A DNA stretch of 64,000 bases from Corynebacterium curieae (GCF_027570035.1 NZ_JAKMUU010000003.1:1-64000), one strand, 5' to 3'. Shown: positions 36,184 through 45,592, numbered from the stretch's first letter. Translations and numbers: made by a program. The notes: a model not told the origin generated them from the letters alone.

Positions 36184-39100
36184 CGGTGGTCATCCTTCCT
36201 TCTTCCTGCACGGGGCAGATGGAGCGAATGGGGCATTTATCGCAGTCTTTATTGGTGCGCGCAGTAATCCGTGGCCCACGCATCTCCTCCACCAAGGGCG
36301 GCAGCAGTGCGGCGAATTCTTCAAGGGCTTCCGGTGCCTTATCGCTTTGCCAGATTTCGCCAATTTTCTTAGTGGCCACGCCCGGATAAACCAGCACGCC
36401 TCCCTTGCGCGGCATCCCTTCGCCGTCGTGGACCTGGTGGCCGTCGAATGCGCCGTGGGCAAGCGCAAGCTGATAGGTCATCAGCTGCACGTGCTCCTCG
36501 CCTTCCTTCTTGGCTGGTGTGCTTCTACCTGTTTTGAGATCCACCACCAAGTAATTTCCCTTTTCATCGCGAAGTAGGCGGTCCATATAACCACCGATGC
36601 GCACGTCCGCACTCACGCGTACACCCACGGGAACTTCCACGCCGGCAAGTTCTTGATTGACCTCTGATTGACGCGCCCATTCACGGGCGCGATCCAGCAA
36701 GGTAGAAAATTCATCGAGCTTAAAACGCAACTGCCACTGCGGTACATCCTGTATGCGCTCGAAAGCATCCATCACCAATAGCTTGGCCTTTTCCGCATCC
36801 ATGCCGCGGCCAATAGCTTCAAAGAAGGCGTGTGCCAAAGTACCGCGGAGCAGGTGCTCCTCGGTACTGGGATCTTCAGCTACCTTGCCGAGCACAGCCT
36901 TAAGCGGGCAATTGAGCAGCGCTTCTACGCGGGAGGGAGACAAACTGCCGCTACTGCGAAGCGGTAGCTCAGCTGCAACAGAGCGCGCAGACCACCACTG
37001 TTCTGGATGGGCGCCGGGAATATCGGCGGCCGCTAGCCGGGCAAGTTGTCGGGCTGCTTGTCTGCGTTCAACCTCGCCAGATTCCGGATTGGTGACCACA
37101 CGGCGCAACTGGGCGACGAAGGACGGCACCGACAGCACAGCAACGTCGAGTGGATCCACCTCAAGACCGTCGCGTACAGAAACGGGCGCGGGTTCCGGTA
37201 CATCGAGGCCCAATTCGCGCGGGAGTTGGGAGCGACGCAGCGCCCGCTTGGCTTGCCGACGCACTGCTTGACCGGGTACGTCTACGCCACGGCCGGCGAA
37301 TTCGTTGATAAAGCGGGATGGCTCGGAGACCGTATCGCCTTCCGGATTCTCTACGGCGGCAATGAGCAGGCGTTTTCGGTGGCGGGTGGTAGCGACGTGG
37401 AAGAGGCGGCGCTCTTCCGCCAAGCGGGAAGCGACATGGCTGACCGGGGTATCGGGATCAATATCGTGATCGAGAAGATCAATGAGATCTTCTTGGCCAA
37501 AGATAGAGCCGGTCTCCCCTAGCGAAGGCCAGATTCCTTCCTGTGCGCCAGCCACGATGACAGTATCCCATTCACGGCCCACGGCACCGTGTGCAGTCAG
37601 GATTTCTACCGCCTGCGGAATAGCGGTGCGGCGGTCGCGCACGCCAGTGGGAAGTTCTTGCTCGGTGATATGCGTCAGGAATGCGCGAAGCGGCGAGTCA
37701 GGGCGGCGCTCGACGTAGTCACCAGCGGCGTCAAAAAGCGACATCATGGCATCCAAATCGCGGTCAGCCTGCGAGCCAGTCGCGCCGCCGCGCAGCGCCG
37801 AAGCCTGCAGACGATTGTCCAATTCGGTAGCGCTCCACACCGCCCAGAGGACCTCCTCCACCGAGGCTCCAGAGGCGAGTGCTTCTCGGCCGGCCCTTAG
37901 CACCGCACGTACTCGTTCCAGAATGGAAAATTCCCGCTCGGTGAGCTGGCCGTTGAAGTCCGGAAGCTCGCCATACAGAAGGCCGCGGAGGCTATCGATG
38001 CCCCGGGTGCTGGAATCCCAGCGACGTAAACCACGAATCAAGCGGCGCAGGGTGACAGGATCGGCACCGCCCACGGGGCCGGTGAGGAGTTCTTCCAGCT
38101 CGGAATTGGATAGGTCCTCCTCCAGTGCACGCAGCGCAAGCAGCACGGCAGAGACCAAGCGCTGCTCGGCCAAGACGACGTCCGTGGGGTTAATGTGTAC
38201 GGGGACCCCGGCAGCCAAAAGGGTACGGCGCATCTGGCCGATATCACCGGTAGAGCGTACGATGACCGCGATATCGCGCCACTGCACGCCATCTTCGAGG
38301 TGGCGGCGGCGCACGGTATTAGCCACGACGTCGCGCAGCCTGCCCTCTGAGTCCACGATAGAGATGCATGCGGGTGAAGGGGTGCGGTGTGGCTCTGTCA
38401 GTTCTATTTCATGTTCAGCGGGGAAATCACGTAGGAACTGTGAGCTAGCACCACGGAAAGCAAAAACGGATTGATCTGCATCGCCGCCTACAACCACAAG
38501 CTGGGCATGAGGAGCCAACTCGCGGATGAGTTCACCAGCGGTAGGGTCAAGCAATTGAGCATCATCGACAATGATGGTGTGAAAGGGGTGCTCGCGCAGC
38601 AGCTGAGGGCGCTGGAGAACCGCGGTAACCAACTCCGCCGCAGAGTAAGAATGGGAGCGAGATAAAAGCTGGACGCGTTCGTACTCGCGCAGGAATTCAC
38701 CCGCGGCGGACCACATGGGGCGTCCGTATTCGCTTCCAAGGCGCTCAAGGTCTTCTGGGCCCAACCCGCGCTCGATGGAGCGAAGCAGGAAATCGCGCAG
38801 CTGCCGGGCAAAGCCCACGTATTCGAGTGCGGGGCGCATCTCGGCTGGCCAAGAGCCGTGACCGTCTTCTGCTTGCCCGGCAAGCAACTCACGGATAACA
38901 GCATCTTGTTCCGCACCGGTGATTAACCGCAGCTCCTCCTCTGCGGCAGTGCGCAGCAGCGCGAAAGCCAGGGAGTGCACGGAGCGCACCATAGAGCTCT
39001 GCGCGGCATAGTCCTCTAGGCGCTCAGAGAGCTCGCGGCGCAGTCGGGCACCGGATTCCTTCGAGGGCGCAATAACGAGTATGCCCGAGGGATCCGCGCC

Positions 39101-39319
39101 GGTTTCCCGGGCTTTATCCAGGGCATGAATGACGGTATCGATAAGGAAGCTAGATACACCGGTGCCCGCCGCGCCAGTTACCTTCCAGGTGCCGGATTTG
39201 GGCAGCTCAACCGGCCAGCTCCGAGTCGCGGCGGACGGAGTACGGGGAACGAGGCGCACCTGCGGGGACGGTGGAAGGATCACTCCCGCGCGGGCGGTGG
39301 AATGGGGATCGTATGTCAC
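36176..39319 (-). CDS. adnA: Double-strand-break helicase-nuclease subunit AdnA (degenerate ATPase)
   Basis: A 1047-residue partner of AdnB. The expected Walker A reads GAAGTGVSS at 49-57, with Val55 in place of the catalytic lysine. The C-terminal nuclease retains GYMDRLLRDEKGNYLVVDLKTG. An AddB-like Fe-S cysteine set is present: one in LLNCPLKAV, then C-x2-C-x5-C in DCDKCPIRSICP. So it probably keeps nuclease and Fe-S roles but cannot hydrolyse ATP normally. Motif II-like DDAQLLDPTAG and GDADQSVFAFRG are still recognisable. Confidence 0.92.
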   Translation of the reverse strand: MTYDPHSTARAGVILPPSPQVRLVPRTPSAATRSWPVELPKSGTWKVTGAAGTGVSSFLIDTVIHALDKARETGADPSGILVIAPSKESGARLRRELSERLEDYAAQSSMVRSVHSLAFALLRTAAEEELRLITGAEQDAVIRELLAGQAEDGHGSWPAEMRPALEYVGFARQLRDFLLRSIERGLGPEDLERLGSEYGRPMWSAAGEFLREYERVQLLSRSHSYSAAELVTAVLQRPQLLREHPFHTIIVDDAQLLDPTAGELIRELAPHAQLVVVGGDADQSVFAFRGASSQFLRDFPAEHEIELTEPHRTPSPACISIVDSEGRLRDVVANTVRRRHLEDGVQWRDIAVIVRSTGDIGQMRRTLLAAGVPVHINPTDVVLAEQRLVSAVLLALRALEEDLSNSELEELLTGPVGGADPVTLRRLIRGLRRWDSSTRGIDSLRGLLYGELPDFNGQLTEREFSILERVRAVLRAGREALASGASVEEVLWAVWSATELDNRLQASALRGGATGSQADRDLDAMMSLFDAAGDYVERRPDSPLRAFLTHITEQELPTGVRDRRTAIPQAVEILTAHGAVGREWDTVIVAGAQEGIWPSLGETGSIFGQEDLIDLLDHDIDPDTPVSHVASRLAEERRLFHVATTRHRKRLLIAAVENPEGDTVSEPSRFINEFAGRGVDVPGQAVRRQAKRALRRSQLPRELGLDVPEPAPVSVRDGLEVDPLDVAVLSVPSFVAQLRRVVTNPESGEVERRQAARQLARLAAADIPGAHPEQWWSARSVAAELPLRSSGSLSPSRVEALLNCPLKAVLGKVAEDPSTEEHLLRGTLAHAFFEAIGRGMDAEKAKLLVMDAFERIQDVPQWQLRFKLDEFSTLLDRAREWARQSEVNQELAGVEVPVGVRVSADVRIGGYMDRLLRDEKGNYLVVDLKTGRSTPAKKEGEEHVQLMTYQLALAHGAFDGHQVHDGEGMPRKGGVLVYPGVATKKIGEIWQSDKAPEALEEFAALLPPLVEEMRGPRITARTNKDCDKCPIRSICPVQEEGRMTTDA

Positions 39320-40101
39320 CGCTCCAGTATGGCAGATGCCTGCGACACCAGATGCTGTTCCACCCGCTCAATATGCGAACGCGTGTTTGATAGAGAGGTG
39401 GGGTGCAGGTCATTAATGTGGCGCCGATAAGATACCGCGCGCAGAAGCAGCTCCTGCATACCAGGCACGTGGCTAAAACGCTGACAGATTCCATCATCTA
39501 CCGCTTGAGCGATAAGCCCATCCACGATGACTAGGGCGGCACCCCACCCGGCAGGGCGCGGGGATTCGCTAGGGACTAATTCCACGATCCCCGGCGGGTT
39601 GGACCCGTGGTAGACCGTGGTGGTTAGCAGTGCGGTGTGGGCGGGGATAAGGGGGACGTCGGCAAGCAAAGCTGGACGGTAGGCCTCTCCTGTTTCTTCC
39701 CAAGCGGAGCGTTCAGCGCGAGCAAAGTCATCGCTACGCTGCCCGTTAGGCAGGGATACTTCCGCCATCGCTGCATCAAGCCGCAGGGCCATTTGCGCGG
39801 TTTCATCAATGCGCCCACGTACCTGGCCAGGAATAAACTGAGTAGCCTTCCAGCCCGCGGCCGTATGCCGGCCATCGCTAGACAGCACAGGCCGGGAAAC
39901 CCGCGCGCCCTGTACGCTCAGACGCTCGCGTACTTTGGCAGACCATGCAGCAAAGGGGCCGGCTTGGGAATAAACTACGTCACCAACCTTGATGCCGTTA
40001 TCCCACACTGGACCCAATTGATCGCCTTGGACGCGGCGGGTACCGGCGGCACCGGTTTCCGCGTGGAAGGCGCTTAAAACATGCTCTGGGGGAAGCGGCA
40101 T
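39316..40101 (-). CDS. TIGR02569-type protein (Rv3205c-like)
   Basis: A 261-residue protein of an actinobacterial family with an aminoglycoside-kinase-like outline: an N-terminal strand region (WDNGIKVGDVVYS), RPVLSSDGRHTAAGWKATQFIPG, and a C-terminal VLIVDGLIA-type segment (AALVIDG). Biochemical function unknown. Overlaps adnA by 4 bp, so it is cotranscribed with the repair genes. Carries the dispersed motif at 39652-39667. Confidence 0.85.
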   Translation of the reverse strand: MPLPPEHVLSAFHAETGAAGTRRVQGDQLGPVWDNGIKVGDVVYSQAGPFAAWSAKVRERLSVQGARVSRPVLSSDGRHTAAGWKATQFIPGQVRGRIDETAQMALRLDAAMAEVSLPNGQRSDDFARAERSAWEETGEAYRPALLADVPLIPAHTALLTTTVYHGSNPPGIVELVPSESPRPAGWGAALVIVDGLIAQAVDDGICQRFSHVPGMQELLLRAVSYRRHINDLHPTSLSNTRSHIERVEQHLVSQASAILER

Positions 40102-40110
40102 CCTTAACTC

Positions 40111-41049
40111 CTATTCGGGTTGCTGTGGATCCTTATTATCCGGGTTGGGATACGGCCACGGGTTGGACGCACAGGTTACGTCCTCATCAGGATAGACCTC
40201 GCTTGGTTTTCGGTCGTGCAATTCCTTGTTGTTGAGATCCAAGGTCTGCTGCATCATGATCGGCGCTAGCTTGCCTTGGCCGCCGCACGGCTGGTGGGAG
40301 GCATAGCCAATTGCGTGGCCCAACTCATGGTTGATGACGTACTGGCGGTAATTGCCCATATCACCTTCAAAAGGCGTAGCTCCGCGCACCCAACGAGCTT
40401 CATTGATAATCGTGGTGGACTCGCCAGTAATAGTAGTGTGACACGAGGTTTCCGTTTCGATCTTCTCGCCACACCGCTCTGCGGCCGTGCCCAAGGAAGT
40501 CAGCTGAATACGGGTATCCGGTTCCGCATCGGAAGCAACGTGCTCAAACTCGAAGTCTTTGTGCGCTGTCCAGCCGCGTGGGTCAGAAAGGGTAGCTTCT
40601 ACTATGGCGGCAAAAGAATCATCGCCGCCATACGGCGCAGTATTGATGCCGTCTTCTACCTCGATGGAATAGCGCACCTTCTGCTTGCCGCCCTTACCGG
40701 CCACAGCACCGGGCTCGCCTACTTGGTGAAAAGTGCCTTTTCCCTCCTTGGTAAACGCACCGCCGGGCGGCATCTCATCAATTTCTCGTTTCACCGCTGC
40801 CGCATCGGCCGGATCAGGTCCGACCATTTCCTCGCTTGAAGGGGCGGCCGCAGTAGTTTCAGCCGCCTCCTCTTTTGAAGAAGAGGCAGTTGCAATATCG
40901 ACGATGAACCAGATGGTCAAGGCGATCATGAGGGGGATAGCCACCACACGCCACCAGCCATATTGACGCGCAAACCGGACCACCGCATTCTGGTGGTCCG
41001 GCGTGTGGCCTTGGCTCCGGTGAGCGTGGCGAGTCTCCCTATTTCCCAT
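40111..41049 (-). CDS. Membrane-anchored DUF3152 metallopeptidase-like protein
   Basis: A 312-residue protein with one N-terminal membrane helix (about 33-52), an acidic Ala/Glu/Ser linker and an exported domain. A zincin motif of the metzincin type, HELGHAIGYASH, is followed by QPCGGQGKLAPIMMQQ, which holds a Met-turn-like methionine. Homologue of Rv3207c; substrate unknown. Confidence 0.9.
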   Translation of the reverse strand: MGNRETRHAHRSQGHTPDHQNAVVRFARQYGWWRVVAIPLMIALTIWFIVDIATASSSKEEAAETTAAAPSSEEMVGPDPADAAAVKREIDEMPPGGAFTKEGKGTFHQVGEPGAVAGKGGKQKVRYSIEVEDGINTAPYGGDDSFAAIVEATLSDPRGWTAHKDFEFEHVASDAEPDTRIQLTSLGTAAERCGEKIETETSCHTTITGESTTIINEARWVRGATPFEGDMGNYRQYVINHELGHAIGYASHQPCGGQGKLAPIMMQQTLDLNNKELHDRKPSEVYPDEDVTCASNPWPYPNPDNKDPQQPE

Positions 41050-41111
41050 GGGGCTTTAGGTTACCCGTTTGTAATTAAAAAAGCTGAATCAGCGATCCTT
41101 TGCGCCCCGCC

Positions 41112-41336
41112 TTAAGCACCGGCGAAGCCCACAGCCTGCTTCTTCGCAATGCCTACCTCGACGTAGACCACACGATCAGTGCGCACGAGGTATTTGCGGC
41201 CCTTGTCATCTTCGAGTTCAAGGGTGGAATTATCCGCCAAGGCACTATTGATCTTCTGCGTCAGCTCCGCTTGTTCACCAGCGGCGCTAATAACCAGCTC
41301 GCGCGCTGTATCTGCGAAGCCAAACTTAATATCCAT
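41112..41336 (-). CDS. DUF3107 family protein
   Basis: A 74-residue protein starting MDIKFGFADTAREL; an upstream start at 41432 would add 32 residues without family support. Matches the TB9.4/Rv3208A family of small strand-helix proteins that in mycobacteria lie beside a TetR regulator, absent here. Function unknown. Confidence 0.9.
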   Translation of the reverse strand: MDIKFGFADTARELVISAAGEQAELTQKINSALADNSTLELEDDKGRKYLVRTDRVVYVEVGIAKKQAVGFAGA

Positions 41337-41407
41337 GAAGATTCCTCCTCTAGCTAGAGTTTTATTGTCAATGGCCCCACTATAACCATCCCGGCTACTA
41401 TCAAGGT

Positions 41408-42733
41408 GTGTCTGACATAAAATCCCAGCCACCGAGCTTCGCGGAACTAGGCGTCGCCGCCGAAATCTGTGATGGTCTCGCCACTCGTGGCATCACGCGT
41501 ACTTTTGCAATCCAGGAATTAACCCTGCCCATCGCGCTTTCCGGTCAGGACTTGATTGGCCAAGCGCGCACCGGAATGGGCAAGACCTATGGCTTTGGCG
41601 TTCCGCTTTTGGATCGCGTCTTTGATGATGCCGATATCGCAGAGCTTGATGGCACCCCGCGCGCCCTCGTGGTGGTTCCCACCCGGGAATTAGCCCAGCA
41701 AGTCACGGAAGACTTGCAGGTAGCCGCCGCCCATCTGCCGGTACGCCTAGCCTCCATCTACGGCGGCCGTCCTTACGAGGAGCAGATCAAAAAGCTCAAC
41801 AGGGGCGTCGATGTTGTCATCGGTACGCCTGGGCGATTAATCGATCTTCACGAGCGCGGCAATCTGCAGCTAGACCGCGTGGCCATCTTGGTGCTCGATG
41901 AGGCCGACGAGATGCTGGATCTGGGCTTTTTACCCTCGGTGGAGGCTATCCTGCAGGCCTTGGATGGAAACGCACACCAGACCATGCTCTTTTCCGCCAC
42001 GATGCCCGGCGCGATTTTGACATTAGCCCGCCGATTTATGGATAAGCCCATCCATATCCGCGCCGAGTCTGGCGAGCAGGATTTCACCCACTCTTCCACC
42101 CGCAAGGTCACCTTCCAAGCCCACCGGATGGATAAGGTTGCCGTCGTCGCGCATGCCCTCCAAGCCGCTGGCCGCGGGCGCACCATCATTTTTGCCCGCA
42201 CCAAGCGCGCGGCTGCCCAGTTGGCCGATGACCTAGCCCGGCGCGGCTTCCGCGTGGGGGCCGTCCACGGCGATCTGGGGCAGAAATCGCGCGAGAAGTC
42301 ACTTCACGCTTTCCGCTCCGGCCAGGTAGATATTTTGGTCGCCACCGATATTGCCGCCCGCGGCATCGATGTGGATGATGTCACCCATGTCATCAACTAT
42401 CAGGTTCCGGATGATCCGATGACTTTTGTCCACCGCATCGGCCGCACCGGGCGCGCCGGCCATACCGGTACCGCTATCACCTTGGTGGGATACGATGAAC
42501 TGGCCAAATGGCAGGTCATCAACGATGAGTTGGACCTGGGTGAACCAGAGCCGCCGCAATGGTTTTCCACCTCACCTGAATTAGCTCAAGCACTGGATAT
42601 CCCAACCGACGTAGACGAGACCGTCGGGCCTGAGACCAAGGTCGTGGGCCAGGTTCCGGTCCGTGAGAAATCCCCTACCCGCACTACCGCGCGCCGCGGC
42701 GGATCCCGGCGCCGGCGAGGAGGACACCGATGA
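41408..42733 (+). CDS. rhlE: DEAD-box ATP-dependent RNA helicase
   Basis: A 441-residue RNA helicase from a GTG start. Motifs: Q-motif (TRTFAIQELTLPIALSG), Walker A ARTGMGKT, DEAD in LVLDEADEMLDLGF, SAT in LFSATMPG, ATDIAARGIDVDDVTHV and HRIGRTGRAGH. A basic Arg/Gly-rich tail (GGSRRRRGGHR) would bind RNA. Overlaps the following gene by 4 bp; Rv3211 is the syntenic homologue. Confidence 0.94.
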   Translation: MSDIKSQPPSFAELGVAAEICDGLATRGITRTFAIQELTLPIALSGQDLIGQARTGMGKTYGFGVPLLDRVFDDADIAELDGTPRALVVVPTRELAQQVTEDLQVAAAHLPVRLASIYGGRPYEEQIKKLNRGVDVVIGTPGRLIDLHERGNLQLDRVAILVLDEADEMLDLGFLPSVEAILQALDGNAHQTMLFSATMPGAILTLARRFMDKPIHIRAESGEQDFTHSSTRKVTFQAHRMDKVAVVAHALQAAGRGRTIIFARTKRAAAQLADDLARRGFRVGAVHGDLGQKSREKSLHAFRSGQVDILVATDIAARGIDVDDVTHVINYQVPDDPMTFVHRIGRTGRAGHTGTAITLVGYDELAKWQVINDELDLGEPEPPQWFSTSPELAQALDIPTDVDETVGPETKVVGQVPVREKSPTRTTARRGGSRRRRGGHR

Positions 42734-43968
42734 CTAAGACTCCCATTTTGCGCTCCACCCCCGCCGATTGGAAGGCCACCGGTATTATTGCCGCGATCTG
42801 CGCCATCGCGGTTGGAGGAGCAGCAATTACTGCCAATATCAATCAGGCCCATCTAAGCCAAGCGGCCGTTCCTGGGGAAAAGGATGCGCCCGTGCTTGCC
42901 GACGTCCCGGAAAGCCTCCACGAGTCTTTCAGTCTCCCCAACCAACCTGTACCCGGCCAGTACCGAGCGGTTTCGGCGCACGGCCTGACCATCACGCATG
43001 CGGATCACACGCTCACCGCTACTAATCCGGACGGTTCCGAGGCTTGGAGCTATGAGCGCACGGACGCCGAGCTATGTTCGTTGTCTAGCGCTTGGGGGAA
43101 AGTCGTAGCTTCCTATAAGACTGGAGTGGGCTGCGGGGATACCGTAGCCATTAACGCCGCCACAGGCGAATACGATGGCACTCGCAGCGCAGTAAACTCG
43201 GAAAAGGTCGTTCCTATCTCTTCCAATGACCGGGTAGGAACCGTCTCTACCGACCGCATCGGCCTGTGGCGCTCCGATATGGTGCGCACAGTGGAATACG
43301 GAGCCGTAGAAGCAAAGCAAGAGCCGGACAAACAACCGCACGAGGACTGCACGTTGAGCTCTGCCCTCACCCGTACCGAAAACCTAGCTCTGACTGAATC
43401 CTGCCCCGATAAACCGGATTCAACCTGGCTGCGTTTCCAGGACACGACCCCAGATGACTCCCGTGAGCCGGATATCGCCGCCGATGTGGATATAGCAAAC
43501 GACGGGGCACGGCTTGTTGCCGTGGGGCAAAAAGCCGCCGCCGTATACCGCCCAGGACCCCACCCCACGATTGAGTCATATAACAATAAGGGCGAAAAGC
43601 TTGACTCCTCCTCGGCAGAGCCTTCACCAGCCATAGACTCCGGTGCCTCCCCGTTTGCTCCGGCGACGGCAGACCTGCCGCACCATATGACCTGGTTTGA
43701 CGGTTCCCGGCTCTACCTTTTCACCCCAAGTGATCTCGCGGTGGATCGAATCGTGGAAGATGCCATCGGCACGCCCATTGCCGTTTCCGATCACATGCTG
43801 GTGCCTACCCAAGAGGGCATTGCTGTAATGGATTGGTCCACTGGCAAAACCGAGCGCACCATAGCGGTAGACCGCGGCAGCTATCACGGCCCCGTCTACC
43901 TCACCTTGGCGGGTGACACTATCGTTGAAAGCCGCGGCGATAAAGTGGTGGGCCTCAGCGCTACTTAG
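42730..43968 (+). CDS. Membrane-anchored Rv3212-like protein
   Basis: A 412-residue protein with one N-terminal membrane helix (about 16-36) and a long exported domain of repeated short strands (PDGSEAWSYERTDAEL..., STDRIGLWRSDMVRTVEYG), suggesting a beta-propeller. It follows rhlE by 4-bp overlap, as does Rv3212 in mycobacteria. Function unknown. Contains the dispersed 10-mer at 42895. Confidence 0.85.
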   Translation: MTKTPILRSTPADWKATGIIAAICAIAVGGAAITANINQAHLSQAAVPGEKDAPVLADVPESLHESFSLPNQPVPGQYRAVSAHGLTITHADHTLTATNPDGSEAWSYERTDAELCSLSSAWGKVVASYKTGVGCGDTVAINAATGEYDGTRSAVNSEKVVPISSNDRVGTVSTDRIGLWRSDMVRTVEYGAVEAKQEPDKQPHEDCTLSSALTRTENLALTESCPDKPDSTWLRFQDTTPDDSREPDIAADVDIANDGARLVAVGQKAAAVYRPGPHPTIESYNNKGEKLDSSSAEPSPAIDSGASPFAPATADLPHHMTWFDGSRLYLFTPSDLAVDRIVEDAIGTPIAVSDHMLVPTQEGIAVMDWSTGKTERTIAVDRGSYHGPVYLTLAGDTIVESRGDKVVGLSAT

Positions 43969-43993
43969 CACCGCGCTCCCCCCGTTACAAAGG

Positions 43994-44035
43994 AGCCGCG
44001 CCCTCGGGCCAACCGGGAAGCGCGGCTTCTTTTTC
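43994..44035 (+). terminator. Terminator of rhlE operon
   Basis: AGCCGCGC and GCGCGGCT arms around an interior CCCGG-like pairing, followed by TCTTTTTC. Confidence 0.88.
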
Positions 44036-44046
44036 GTACAGCGTGT

Positions 44047-44562
44047 TTAGAAATTCGCCGCTGCCCACTCCGTGGAGGAGCGTACGAACATCAGCAGGAA
44101 GATGACTAGTGCGGCGCTTAACAATGTGACGGCACCTAGCAGCGGTGACCCGCCGCTAAACATCTGGAAGGAGCTCGCCGCCAGAATAAGCTCCACCAAG
44201 ATAATGGCGCCCCTACCCCAGCGCTTTCCCTTAACCATGGCCCAAGCGCCGACAATGACGAAGCCGAAGACGATAAAGATAAACAGCGCGGTACCTAGCC
44301 CCACGAAGCTTCCAGAGCCCGAATCCGACACCATCGAGTCATTCTCCGCGCCAGTCAGCTCTCGCACAATAAGGAAGATTCCGAAGCAGATGACCACAAT
44401 GGACTGCACCACAGCAAGTCCCGCGGCCACGCGAACGGGCTGAGGCGCGCCCTGTGCGGAAGCCTGCCCATTCACACTCTTCTGCCTCTCCGCCCCACGC
44501 ACGGGCGGCGTAGTTCCAGCACTTTGCTTATTGTTTACCTGCTTTTTCCTCTGCTTAGACAC
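44047..44562 (-). CDS. Small membrane protein, four helices
   Basis: A 171-residue protein: a hydrophilic basic N-terminus (about 1-45, KQRKKQVNNKQ...), then four hydrophobic segments (about 48-68, 82-103, 112-130, 138-158). Not recognised as a named family. It faces the rhlE operon and has no operon partner. Confidence 0.8.
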   Translation of the reverse strand: MSKQRKKQVNNKQSAGTTPPVRGAERQKSVNGQASAQGAPQPVRVAAGLAVVQSIVVICFGIFLIVRELTGAENDSMVSDSGSGSFVGLGTALFIFIVFGFVIVGAWAMVKGKRWGRGAIILVELILAASSFQMFSGGSPLLGAVTLLSAALVIFLLMFVRSSTEWAAANF

Positions 44563-45059
44563 AAACCCACAGTCTACTAACCAGCCAGCACCATTTCCTT
44601 GTGCGCCACTCAGGTTTCGCGGGGGCAGGGGCTAGCCGGTCAGATTTGACGGTACCCAAGTCAGCACACTCAAGATTTTTTGGACAATGCGCCAGTTCAG
44701 CGCGTTTCTCACAGGCTTCTTTCAACTCAAATCCTCTGCTAAATGACCCCCACATCAGTTTTGTTCACGTGAGGTTGACCACAATTTCGCCTCTACCCCT
44801 AGCGGAGCCTGAGTAAACATGTCATGATTCTGGGGTAGCAAAAAGAAAGAGGACGTAAACCTCTTCTTAACTTGAAGGAAACTTCAAGTAACCACATTGT
44901 GAACCATTGGCGGCGGCGACGCTGGCCCGACCTCGAGACCGGGCCCCACTGCACGCAGACCAGTTCACACAACCACCCACCCACGGCATTGGTTGCTTTC
45001 ATTTTCACGGAAAGCGCTTGTGCTTACTGCTGTCGAATTTTTGTTAGGAGACATCAATC
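44563..45059 (+). promoter_or_regulatory. Long structured upstream region of whiB1
   Basis: A 497-bp gap without a convincing protein gene. It holds three hairpins close together: AAGAGG/CCTCTT (44847-44865), ACTTGAAG-GAAA-CTTCAAGT with a GNRA loop (44870-44889) and GGCCCG/CGGGCC (44924-44945). These would lie in a long 5' leader if transcription starts upstream of 44847. A candidate SigH promoter nearer the gene would give a short leader instead. Confidence 0.55.
45009..45038 (+). promoter_or_regulatory. Candidate SigH promoter of whiB1
   Basis: GGAAA (45009-45013), 17 bp, then TGTCGAAT (45031-45038), resembling the actinobacterial SigH pattern GGAA...YGTTRAA with one mismatch in the -10. 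It ends 22 bp before the ATG. sigH and rsrA lie about 0.4-1.6 kb downstream. Confidence 0.45.
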
Positions 45060-45320
45060 ATGGATTGGCGCCACGAAGCTGTTTGCCGCGACGAAGACCC
45101 CGAGCTGTTCTTCCCAGTAGGCAACTCTGGTCCTGCACTTACCCAAATCGCTAAGGCCAAGCTGGTCTGCAACCGTTGCCCCGTTGCTTCTTCCTGCCTG
45201 AAGTGGGCACTGGAGTCCGGTCTGGACGCCGGCGTCTGGGGCGGCCTGTCTGAAGAGGAGCGCCGCGCCCTCAAGCGCCGCCGCAACCGCGGCCGTGGAC
45301 GCGCCCGCGTTTCCGCCTAA
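45060..45320 (+). CDS. whiB1: WhiB-family Fe-S transcription regulator (WhiB1/WhcE type)
   Basis: An 86-residue regulator binding a redox- and NO-sensitive 4Fe-4S cluster through Cys9, Cys37, Cys40 and Cys46 (C-x2-C-x5-C). The helical motif GVWGGLSEEERR and the basic tail KRRRNRGRGRARVSA are typical of DNA or sigma-factor contact. AGGAG lies 9 nt before the ATG. In C. glutamicum the gene at this place is whcE, next to rshA and sigH. Confidence 0.94.
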   Translation: MDWRHEAVCRDEDPELFFPVGNSGPALTQIAKAKLVCNRCPVASSCLKWALESGLDAGVWGGLSEEERRALKRRRNRGRGRARVSA

Positions 45321-45403
45321 TTACTGGCCCCCAATTTTCGTTTCGGCGCCCTTAGCCGCTACAGTTGAATAAAGTTCAGATACCCTCAACGAAGGAGTGC
45401 GCA

Positions 45404-45478
45404 ATGAGCAAGCGTGGTCGCAAGCGCAAGGATCGCCGCAAGAAGTCCGCTAATCACGGCAAGCGTCCTGGCGCATAA
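45404..45478 (+). CDS. 50S ribosomal protein bL37
   Basis: A 24-residue, highly basic actinobacterial ribosomal protein (MSKRGRKRKDRRKKSANHGK..., ending RPGA). bL37 binds the 23S rRNA near the peptidyl-transferase centre in mycobacteria. GAAGGAG lies 7 nt ahead of the ATG. Shorter than usual gene-finder limits, so easily missed. Strong terminator follows. Confidence 0.92.
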   Translation: MSKRGRKRKDRRKKSANHGKRPGA

Positions 45479-45491
45479 CGCACAGCACAAT

Positions 45492-45535
45492 AAGCCCGGT
45501 TCCCTCGGTCACTTCGACCGTAGAACCGGGCTTTT
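45492..45535 (+). terminator. Terminator of bL37 gene
   Basis: AAGCCCGGTTC pairs with GAACCGGGCTT around an inner hairpin (CGGTC/GACCG), followed by TTT. Confidence 0.9.
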
Positions 45536-45592
45536 GCTATGTCAGAAGCAAATCGATGTCGTCTCCTAGCTCCCCGCTTGACCTCTCCGTGC

